Below are positions 33,601 to 38,895 of a DNA stretch of 38,895 bases, piece after piece. Source of the DNA: an uncultured Prevotellaceae bacterium (GTDB taxonomy: Bacteria > Bacteroidota > Bacteroidia > Bacteroidales > Bacteroidaceae); contig CALDLA010000094.1 of NCBI GenBank assembly GCA_937898415.1, positions 1 through 38,895 of the forward strand, given 5' to 3'. The translations under genes were made by a program, and so were the position numbers. The notes below the pieces were generated by a model, which worked only from the letters and a program-made list of their open reading frames with translations, was not told the origin of the DNA and did no database searches. Position 1 is the first letter of the stretch, and each line of letters opens with the position of its first letter.

Positions 33601-34310
33601 CCCTTCTCATCCTCCTCTTTCCATAGAAGGATATCGCGCCACTGCTCGTTGACGGGCTGGATAAGCTGTTTCAGCTTCGTGATCTCCACCTTGGTGTCAG
33701 ACAGGCTGAGAGCCTCCAGTATGAAATCCCTGATGTTCTTGGTCTCAATAAGCTCCTTGTTCAGGAATACTCCCTGAACAGCCTTACGGAGTCCCTGCGC
33801 ATTATTGGAACGGACAAGGGCGAAACGGCGGTATGCACTGTTAGATCCGCCATAGCATCCGAAGACAATATCACGGAAATTCTCCTCGCCCTTGACTTCC
33901 GCGAAATCAGAGGCCTTCCTGCCGATCTTGTCGGCAATATCCTCCCACCTCTCAAAAGCCGTGTCGGAGTCATCAAAGAAGTATTCACGCCTGTAGGGTT
34001 CATCGACATACCGTGAGTAGATGACATTGTTCCTGCAGGAAAGGATAATCATATACCTGCCCTGGTCACTGAACATCTCATAGATGATCCATGAGTTCGG
34101 CTTGGGGAAATAGAAATTACAGAAGTCCTGAGATCCCTCATCGAGGCCCAGCATCTTCCTGTTTCCGGTGATGAAATACACCCAGAGACGCAGAGCGGCG
34201 GTCTTTCCTGCGTCGTTCTCGCCGGTCAGGATGACATTACCGTATGTCTTGATTTCGGCCCTGTCAACCCTCATGCTGTTGATCAGGTTTATACTATACA
34301 GTCCCTTCAT
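30648..34310 (-). CDS. jetC: JetC-like SMC ATPase of Wadjet
   Basis: This 1220-aa MukB-like ATPase is the motor of the Wadjet complex. Walker A is GENDAGKT (30-37); the middle (about 230-900) is long coiled coil, with a hinge-like break around 500-600; the C-terminal head has signature-like TFGSRGTSFVA and Walker B IIHCVMDEIGQL (D1162, E1163), close to the end as in SMC proteins. It should extrude DNA loops at the cost of ATP. Start ATG 34310 (MKGLYSINLINS) is preferred over the GTG at 34328; either overlaps jetB. Confidence 0.93.
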   Translation of the reverse strand: MKGLYSINLINSMRVDRAEIKTYGNVILTGENDAGKTAALRLWVYFITGNRKMLGLDEGSQDFCNFYFPKPNSWIIYEMFSDQGRYMIILSCRNNVIYSRYVDEPYRREYFFDDSDTAFERWEDIADKIGRKASDFAEVKGEENFRDIVFGCYGGSNSAYRRFALVRSNNAQGLRKAVQGVFLNKELIETKNIRDFILEALSLSDTKVEITKLKQLIQPVNEQWRDILLWKEEDEKGQIKMRAARQVVERYNRKLDKDVAISLAWKKLNYIIPRDSRRKTAIKEKLDMHVNQKNDIDGKLKERRESYSGHIRELQEPITKFKSLLESLDRDYKKFHRQDAQDIIAVFKEEDTILKTLAALSEEYRVLTSATGDVEKKYQEMLQSVLAPLNELQVKWNEEIRVLEEKEKTERLQIKGDYEAECRKIEEEHSKIISELNAAIEAKQNEIIRQKDALLQNEKEVMFVERKAEIDAEQKTHLKNIGDLEKAIADFNELINKEQDKCHNEVIRFKDKKLNEWGARQKELTKVISQTEKRLENIEGSFQKFLENEVPGWEDTIGKVVDEDVLFSKDLSPALKDDSDSLYGVQIDLSKTGKTPVSIDDLQKILIDSNKEYSSVKAAIEHPDIALQTEIARIEESYNKKIRGYRKESGQKEGLLADEKRKWDLLDQELKRLLKREKEIKENKAREINELIGKLTGEKAKLTEALNEENGENGRLKRLAAAKETMNHRLKGLEQYLTSINDLKGKLKENETKIASEKVRIQEMKMKELSEKGLDTSHIESLSKHISELNKKKLILENKDYILFYGKYKEFVNEYSKKDYYDNQLKLAKEKMEEFEKEHKLACEKLEKDSLSLLSIINSEKGQLTSITKEIETTTAFLQKEDACPSYLMSSDYEINEEDAQVIISSITDNVSRRQSDLMKLQEDVHFFIKDFSIENIYGIKTIFSVGDDSTREYCEFAEWLQSFINTRRWEQNEEVSYTKFNDIIKEAAHECLETQEYLYIVDQTIGKMNKQLSNLNFSKIGFIQFRTRPSGNEVFGMLQKFKEFYMTYKEIIENKSPGVFAPDLGIEGIDQIRRKEIDLIKQLSDGLSRNNSSQISVKDTFEIDVRGKENNNEIPWTMSFTTFGSRGTSFVARTLINIVLIDVFKKNLGSQQNFIIHCVMDEIGQLDTENRKGILDFATLRNIYLVQAAPETMNGSDYTYVYFIQNINDKCKFTQFVQN

Positions 34311-34881
34311 ATGATTTCTCCTCCTCACTCCTTAGCGTTATACTCTTTACATAATCCTTGAAATAAGAGAATACGGATGTCACCTGGTACACCGTAACAT
34401 GGTCTTCCTCCCTCACAAACTCGTCCAGAACCTGTTTCTTCTTCAGGAAGTCCAAAAGTTCCTCCATGTATGCCTTCGTGTCGGGTACGGTTCCTTTCTT
34501 CAGCTTCAGCGGTATGGACATCAGCTTCTTAGGAAGGTTGACGCTGGTCTCTACCTTCTTGAACAGGTCGCTGTAGTAGAACCTGCTGCCGGGTGCGAGA
34601 GACGGGATGACATCATAGAGGAAATCCACTATGTCAATCCACAGGTAATAGTCTTCCATCCGGCTTTCAATCGCCTGACGGGTGACCTTCGTTCTCGTCA
34701 GGTAGAAGCACTTGTCCTCGAACCTGAGAGTGCATCCGAAATTCCTGAAAAGCTCCTCATACTGGAGCCTGTTTACCTTCAGGTCGTCATACATCTCCCT
34801 CATTTCAGGATCGTTGAAGTCATCGGCAATGAAGCCGTTGTTATCATACAGTGTCTTCGTCACTTTCTGCGGATAGTCCAT
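34294..34881 (-). CDS. jetB: JetB-like KITE subunit of Wadjet
   Basis: This 195-aa protein corresponds by position and size to JetB (MukE-like, DUF4194 type), a winged-helix 'KITE' protein that binds the kleisin. Visible: YEELFRNFGCTLRFEDKCFYL and QAIESRMEDYYLWIDIVDFL helices, a C-terminal winged helix with VYQVTSVFSYFKDYV. Overlaps jetC by 17 bases, six bases after jetA. I identify it mainly by context. Confidence 0.82.
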   Translation of the reverse strand: MDYPQKVTKTLYDNNGFIADDFNDPEMREMYDDLKVNRLQYEELFRNFGCTLRFEDKCFYLTRTKVTRQAIESRMEDYYLWIDIVDFLYDVIPSLAPGSRFYYSDLFKKVETSVNLPKKLMSIPLKLKKGTVPDTKAYMEELLDFLKKKQVLDEFVREEDHVTVYQVTSVFSYFKDYVKSITLRSEEEKSYEGTV

Positions 34882-34887
34882 AACACT

Positions 34888-36093
34888 CTATTTTTTAGGG
34901 TAAACAACCAATATCTTCTTTCCGTCCCTCTCGATGTAACTGTCTGTGAAGACCAGCTGTTTGTGAAAGACACATGCGAAATAGACGAAATAGTTAATCT
35001 TCTCATTCAGGGTCAGATCCTGACCGAAATCGAAATCCTCTATAAAGGAGAAAAGGCTTTTGCCTGACGGGAGGAACTGGTTCATGATCTCCTGTGGGTG
35101 GTTCTTCCTCTTGTCAACGGCATAGGCTTCATTATACATACTGTCAACCGGCCCGGCAGGCTGGTTCCTGAACATCTCGAGATCGTGACGGATCTTTGCC
35201 TTCAGCAAGGCATCCTTGATGAACGGAGATTCACGGATCTCCTCAAGCGGGATATAGAAGGGATGCTGGGAACCCGTCTCATGCCACAAGGCATAATCGG
35301 TTGAAAGGAACTCTCGCAGGTTGCTGTATTCCGGCGAAGACAGCTTTCCTTCATCTTTGAGAGCCTTGATCCTGTGGATCTTCTCTATCTCCTCAATCTT
35401 CTTGTTGACCTCGTTGAGATAGTAATTGATGGTGGTGAGGAGCTTCAGCAGATCGGTGCCTTTCCTGGAGAAGACTGCCAGACATTCGATGATCAGTGAA
35501 TCCAGCTCACCGTCATTCGAGTCCCGTTGAAGCTTCTTGACGGCAGGACCGAAAAGGAATGTGTCAACCTCGCCGATAAGGTCGTGGAGTTTCTTGTCGG
35601 TATTGAGGAAACGGACAAGATGCTCCTTTTTCAATTCATTGTCTTCGGCATACTTGAACTCGCGTTCCACTGCGGCGTTCAGCTCATCGACACTCGATGA
35701 CATCACCATGATAATCTCACCAATATCATTCTTGACCCTCCTGAGATAGATATCATGCCGGAAATCCTTAGAGGCGTTACAGTCCTCGATATCACTTTCA
35801 AGCTTTTCCTTGTATCTCATCACATCGTGATCAGAAACAAGATAGCCAAGGCTGAATGCCTTTGAAATCATCTCGTGGAACTCCGGGGTCAGGGAAAGCA
35901 TCTCCTTTCCAAGGATATTGACGATATGCATGTCAATCAGTCCGTTGATGTCACAATTCTTATAGGCATCATCCTCGATGACCTGGGAAAAATACACAGG
36001 TTCGCTTGCCTGGAACAGTCTCGTAAGAAGTTCTTTGTTCCTGTTCAGACATAAGGCAAATTTACCAATACTGTATTCGTTAAATGATGCCAT
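34888..36093 (-). CDS. jetA: JetA-like kleisin subunit of Wadjet
   Basis: This 401-aa, mostly helical protein fits JetA (MukF-like kleisin, DUF3375 type in other bacteria). It has an N-terminal winged helix (about 10-80; KNCDINGLIDMHIVNILGKE), a long helical middle (about 100-270) and a C-terminal part with DFGQDLTLNEKINYFVYFAC. It bridges the two JetC heads. First gene of jetA-jetB-jetC-jetD, the standard Wadjet order. Its leader of about 85 bases carries a hairpin repeat also present after jetD. Confidence 0.85.
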   Translation of the reverse strand: MASFNEYSIGKFALCLNRNKELLTRLFQASEPVYFSQVIEDDAYKNCDINGLIDMHIVNILGKEMLSLTPEFHEMISKAFSLGYLVSDHDVMRYKEKLESDIEDCNASKDFRHDIYLRRVKNDIGEIIMVMSSSVDELNAAVEREFKYAEDNELKKEHLVRFLNTDKKLHDLIGEVDTFLFGPAVKKLQRDSNDGELDSLIIECLAVFSRKGTDLLKLLTTINYYLNEVNKKIEEIEKIHRIKALKDEGKLSSPEYSNLREFLSTDYALWHETGSQHPFYIPLEEIRESPFIKDALLKAKIRHDLEMFRNQPAGPVDSMYNEAYAVDKRKNHPQEIMNQFLPSGKSLFSFIEDFDFGQDLTLNEKINYFVYFACVFHKQLVFTDSYIERDGKKILVVYPKK

Positions 36094-36124
36094 GTCATCT
36101 GATTTAATATTTGTTCACAGTTTG

Positions 36125-36159
36125 CAGCCAGCGGCTGACAAGTGTAAAGAACTGTTAAT
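36125..36159. repeat. Hairpin repeat flanking the jet operon, upstream copy
   Basis: CAGCCAGCGGCTGACAA, nine extra bases, then CTGTTAAT; the partner lies at 29757-29779. It falls in the jetA leader, between promoter and start codon. Confidence 0.55.
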
Positions 36160-36185
36160 TGTCTTTTGAAAAGGTATATCCGATG

Positions 36186-36218
36186 CAAATTTACGAAATT
36201 TTCTCCAATAAAAAGGAA
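36186..36218 (-). promoter_or_regulatory. Promoter of the jet operon
   Basis: Minus strand: -7 box TAAATTTG (36186-36193) and a weak -33 box TTTC (36215-36218) at 21 bases. Transcription would begin near 36179. Confidence 0.55.
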
Positions 36219-36230
36219 AAACCATCTGAA

Positions 36231-36264
36231 AAACACAAAAAATCATTTGTATATCCTTACAAAT
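36231..36264 (-). terminator. Terminator of the secreted-protein operon
   Basis: Minus strand: a 7-bp stem ATTTGTA/TACAAAT (36264-36258 and 36251-36245) with a 6-base loop, followed by a T-rich run (36244-36231). It separates the operon at 38339-36281 from the jet promoter. Confidence 0.65.
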
Positions 36265-36280
36265 TGTCATTGTGTGTCCA

Positions 36281-36913
36281 TTATATGTTAGATATCAGCG
36301 AAACGGTTTCCTCCTCCCACATACGGTACATGGTCTGCACCATGATATACTCTTTGTTGGAGGCATCGTATTCTGCAAGGCTCTTCGTCCATTTATCGTC
36401 CACGATGAAGATCCTCTTCTTTATTGCGGTATTGCCTCCATCGTCTTCCGCGCTATATACGTGCATGACTTTGAAACCGATGAAGCGGTACTCCGTACCC
36501 GTCATCTCCATCAGTTTCCTACCTTTCTCCTGTATCCTTGCAGAAAGGCTGTCAACCTTCTTGTTATAAAGGTCAGAGATGTCCTTGTATCGTCTGTATT
36601 GGATCCTGTCTGAATCGGTCATGTGAACGTATTGTTTGGTTTTCATGTACCGCACGGCCTCCTGGGCCTTCCTAACATATTCCAGATTCTCTAAGGTCAT
36701 CTTGCTGATCTCCAGCGTCCTCTCATAGAAGACGGGATCATCAAACGGTGCAAAGGCACTGTCAACGACAGTCTCTATTGCCAGATAACTCTCAGGATGG
36801 GAGAGGGATTTCTTGACACTCTCCTGGATCAAGGTGTCCACCTTATTCTCGGACGGCTGGCTGCATGATATCACTGATAGCATTGCCAGCCCCATTAATA
36901 TGACATGTTTCAT
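36281..36913 (-). CDS. Lipoprotein, third gene of the secreted-protein operon
   Basis: This 210-aa protein has a lipoprotein signal (MKHVILMGLAMLSVISCS, lipidated Cys 17) followed by SQPSENK. The rest is helical, with a coiled-coil-like part (about 85-140) and a C-terminal strand region (GTEYRFIGFKVMHVY). I do not recognise it. Eleven bases after the 236-aa gene, so in one operon with two secreted proteins; likely in the periplasm or outer membrane. Confidence 0.75.
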   Translation of the reverse strand: MKHVILMGLAMLSVISCSQPSENKVDTLIQESVKKSLSHPESYLAIETVVDSAFAPFDDPVFYERTLEISKMTLENLEYVRKAQEAVRYMKTKQYVHMTDSDRIQYRRYKDISDLYNKKVDSLSARIQEKGRKLMEMTGTEYRFIGFKVMHVYSAEDDGGNTAIKKRIFIVDDKWTKSLAEYDASNKEYIMVQTMYRMWEEETVSLISNI

Positions 36914-36924
36914 TATCTAAATCT

Positions 36925-37635
36925 TTAATTCATGATTCTGACAGCATCCTGTATGCGGTTCCACCTTTCCAGGCAGTTTGCGGCGATGTCGCCCTTGTGG
37001 CGGTCGAACATACCTCTGGTATAGAACGCCCAGATGTCCTTCACACGGTAGTATGCTATGCTGAGGATCAGCTTGCGTACCTTCGTATTCAGCTCATCCA
37101 AACGGTCCACCAAGGCCCATATCATCTCTACACGCTCCTTACCTGTGATCATGTTAAGCTCGCCACCCGTGGAAACCGAGAACTTTAGCATCCTGAAGGT
37201 CTTGATGAACTCCGTGATGGTTTCCATATAGAGGTTGTTCATAGCCAGGGTAGCCGCGATACCCTCCGGGTTACGCATCATGACCTTCTTCAAGTCTATC
37301 AGGTCACGCACGGTACGCACGGCCTGTGCCGTGAGGTTGGTTCCTGCATTGTAGGCTTCTGCGTAACCCGATGCCGTTTTCAGATAGGAGTTGTACTTTC
37401 GCTGCCACTCCTTCATCGGATTAAAGTGCAACGCCATAGTGTTCTGCAGGGTGGCCATCTCCAACAGCTTTTTGTTCTGCGTGTCATACTGCTCCATGAC
37501 CTTCTTGCTTCCGGTGAGGACCGCTGCTTCCCATAGCGGGTCAACACTCACGAAGTCAATAACAGCAGACATCCTGACGCTGACAGCTGACAAGATGCTG
37601 ACCAAAAGGATCCTGTATTTAATTCCGTTCTTCAT
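36925..37635 (-). CDS. Secreted helical protein, paralogue of the next gene (236 aa)
   Basis: Signal peptide-like N-terminus (MKNGIKYRILLVSILSAVSV..., cleavage perhaps after RMSA). Mature protein almost all helix. Its C-terminus (LILSIAYYRVKDIWAF, then ANCLERWNR) matches the style of the neighbouring gene product (LIIVLRYTTLEDIWHS, ERCYDNWKH), so they share ancestry. Size, export and helical nature recall VirB5/TraI-like conjugation proteins of the periplasm, but I cannot confirm this. A conjugation cluster would be expected to the right of the window. Confidence 0.7.
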   Translation of the reverse strand: MKNGIKYRILLVSILSAVSVRMSAVIDFVSVDPLWEAAVLTGSKKVMEQYDTQNKKLLEMATLQNTMALHFNPMKEWQRKYNSYLKTASGYAEAYNAGTNLTAQAVRTVRDLIDLKKVMMRNPEGIAATLAMNNLYMETITEFIKTFRMLKFSVSTGGELNMITGKERVEMIWALVDRLDELNTKVRKLILSIAYYRVKDIWAFYTRGMFDRHKGDIAANCLERWNRIQDAVRIMN

Positions 37636-37649
37636 ATCTTACCTTTTTT

Positions 37650-38339
37650 TTATCTGATATTATGTTTCCAGTTGTCGTAGCAACGCTCGATGAGCGAGTG
37701 CTTACGCTCTCTGTCCATATACTTCGCCCTTGTGCGGATAGAATGCCAGATATCCTCCAAGGTGGTGTATCTGAGGACGATAATCAGCTTTGTCAGCATC
37801 TTATTCACCTCCTTGATCTTTGTACGGGAATTCGTAAGCATCTTATGTCTGTCCTGCTCTGTCATCTTCTTTTTGGAGATGCAGGCATTATATAAGTCCT
37901 GCGCGGCTCCGAGCGACGTCTGGAGGATGGAACCGTATAGTCCGCTGCTGTTAGGACGCAGGAGTACCGCGATGGCGTTTGTCGGAGCATCGGAAATGAT
38001 GGATGACACCTGTCTTGACAACTTCACAGTCCGTTTGATCTCAAGGTAGGTGCCGTAAAGCTCCGCTGCCGTGCTTATGGCATCATGGAAATTGTCAAGA
38101 TAGTCGTTGAACTCACGCTGAAGCTCATTCAAGGCCTGCACCTCACGGCCTAAGAACACATGACCTTCGGCCACCATCAGCTGCCTGTTCCTTTGGGTCG
38201 TCAGGGCGTTCTTGAACTTATTGCTGGCTAATTCAATCCTTAACGCCAGCGTGGGGTTGGTTTCAACTGCCATAGAATATCCGATTGGCAGCAGTAACAA
38301 TATCACAGTGAGCGTTATATCAATCAAAGTCCGTTTCAT
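37650..38339 (-). CDS. Secreted helical protein, first gene of the operon (229 aa)
   Basis: Starts at ATG 38339 with a signal peptide (MKRTLIDITLTVILLLLPIG, YSMA), then a helical mature part. Distant paralogue of the product of 36925-37635. It lies 17 bases behind the -7 box of a promoter carrying the 31-bp element. An in-frame start at 38396 lies inside the promoter and is rejected. Function unknown; a conjugation or secretion role is a guess. Confidence 0.72.
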   Translation of the reverse strand: MKRTLIDITLTVILLLLPIGYSMAVETNPTLALRIELASNKFKNALTTQRNRQLMVAEGHVFLGREVQALNELQREFNDYLDNFHDAISTAAELYGTYLEIKRTVKLSRQVSSIISDAPTNAIAVLLRPNSSGLYGSILQTSLGAAQDLYNACISKKKMTEQDRHKMLTNSRTKIKEVNKMLTKLIIVLRYTTLEDIWHSIRTRAKYMDRERKHSLIERCYDNWKHNIR

Positions 38340-38356
38340 ATCACAATCTTTTTCGG

Positions 38357-38388
38357 CAAAGATACACCTTATTATATATAGAAGCAAA
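38357..38388 (-). promoter_or_regulatory. Promoter of the secreted-protein operon
   Basis: Minus strand: TTTG (38385-38388), a 20-base spacer and TATCTTTG (38357-38364), a perfect Bacteroidota promoter. Confidence 0.8.
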
Positions 38389-38399
38389 TCGTACAAAGC

Positions 38400-38430
38400 A
38401 AATCTCTTGATTTAACAAATTCAAGACCCT
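38400..38430 (-). promoter_or_regulatory. 31-bp regulatory element, copy 2
   Basis: Read on the minus strand, identical over 31 bases to 22200-22230. It ends 11 bp before the -33 box, the same distance as in copy 1, while the promoters themselves differ. This points to a shared regulator rather than a chance duplication. Confidence 0.8.
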
Positions 38431-38487
38431 ATTTGTAATTGAGTCAGGTTCAAATACTCTTATCCTACACCTAAATAATCCTACCGT

Positions 38488-38562
38488 CCAGATGAAGAGT
38501 CCTTACTGTTCCGCAGTCTGTTGTTTCAAACAGTCAACGGAGCAGACGGACACATCATCTGG
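38488..38562. other. Nested inverted repeats, possible structured RNA or origin
   Basis: Three nested stems: CCAGATGA/TCATCTGG (38488-38495, 38555-38562), CTGTTCCG/CGGAGCAG (38506-38513, 38538-38545, one G-U) and CTGTT/AACAG (38518-38522, 38529-38533). It lies in a 465-base stretch (38431-38895) with no supported gene. It may be a structured RNA, a transfer origin or a protein-binding cruciform. Confidence 0.45.
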
Positions 38563-38700
38563 AAATGTGGGTGATGACAGAACTTCATACAGAGTCTGAA
38601 GAACAGTCATCGCGGCTATGCCGCAAACCCACACATACGGCAGATTATCCGGTCTGTATTCCTGATCTCACGCCATTTCGCCAATCCCAATTTGCGAAAA

Positions 38701-38725
38701 CTTCCAAATAAACCATATTTGGAAG
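38701..38725. repeat. 10-bp perfect inverted repeat
   Basis: CTTCCAAATA and its complement at 38716-38725 with a 5-base loop. Terminator or binding site in the gene-free right end of the window; no T-run follows. Confidence 0.45.
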
Positions 38726-38895
38726 AAAGCGGAACATTCCCAGACTGTACCGAATCCAACATACATCGTAATATATATTATTTATTATCAATAGTTCGGT
38801 AAAAATATAGTTAAATTCATTAACATTCAAGATAAGTCTCAGTAACTACTCAGTCCTCATTACAGCTTCAGTAATCAGCAGTTGGATGCCGTTAA

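Noticed and set aside
30648..34310. Calling the large ATPase SbcC, Smc or a recombination protein
   Set aside because: The neighbouring JetA-, JetB- and JetD-like genes in coupled order identify the Wadjet context; no SbcD nuclease is present.
22200..38430. The 31-bp repeat as terminal inverted repeats of a 16-kb transposon
   Set aside because: Both copies sit at the same distance from promoters, no target duplication flanks them, and no matching transposase spans the region; a shared regulatory site fits better.

Overview
The window looks like a chromosome of a Bacteroidota bacterium, most likely Prevotella/Segatella or a close relative. This rests on the typical Bacteroidota promoters (-33 TTTG, 19-21 bp spacer, -7 TAnnTTTG) seen before many genes, on the gene families present (DUF4301, glycine-zipper/OmpA lipoprotein, archaeal-type ProS, MaeB with a PTA domain, PpdK, fimbrillin), and on an IntDOT-like tyrosine recombinase without the first catalytic arginine. 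The species is an inference.

Positions 1-13060 are core chromosome: a RelA-type (p)ppGpp synthetase with a degenerate hydrolase domain, a DUF4301 protein, prolyl-tRNA synthetase, an OmpA-like lipoprotein, monofunctional transglycosylase MtgA, FolK, malic enzyme MaeB and pyruvate phosphate dikinase PpdK. A strong hairpin terminator closes ppdK.

From about 13060 to the window end the content is accessory and fits one integrated element whose other end lies outside the window. It opens with five ATTACAA repeats phased at 11 bp, followed by a tyrosine recombinase. A 14-gene minus-strand operon (21775 to 14676) follows. It encodes a lipoprotein, three metallophosphoesterases, a methyltransferase-like protein, a tandem pair of small paralogues and several unrecognised proteins. 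Next is a plus-strand operon (22292-24992) with a small HTH protein and a fimbrillin-like surface lipoprotein.

A defence-type region follows: an AbiEi/AbiEii-like toxin-antitoxin pair with a third HTH gene and a palindromic operator over its promoter; a leftover C-terminal piece of a second integrase; a complete IS4-family insertion sequence with 8-bp target duplication; and a full Wadjet-like operon (jetA-jetB-jetC-jetD), a MukBEF-like SMC complex plus Toprim nuclease known from other bacteria to remove plasmids. The window closes with an operon for two related secreted proteins and a lipoprotein (38339 to 36281).

The most notable new signal is regulatory. An identical 31-bp near-palindromic element lies exactly 11 bp upstream of the -33 box of two promoters 16 kb apart (22200-22230 and 38400-38430), which face each other. 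This implies that the HTH/fimbrillin operon and the secreted-protein operon are switched together. Other leads are a second diverged copy of the abiE operator, hairpin repeats flanking the jet operon, and the metallophosphoesterase operon, which I cannot match to a described system.
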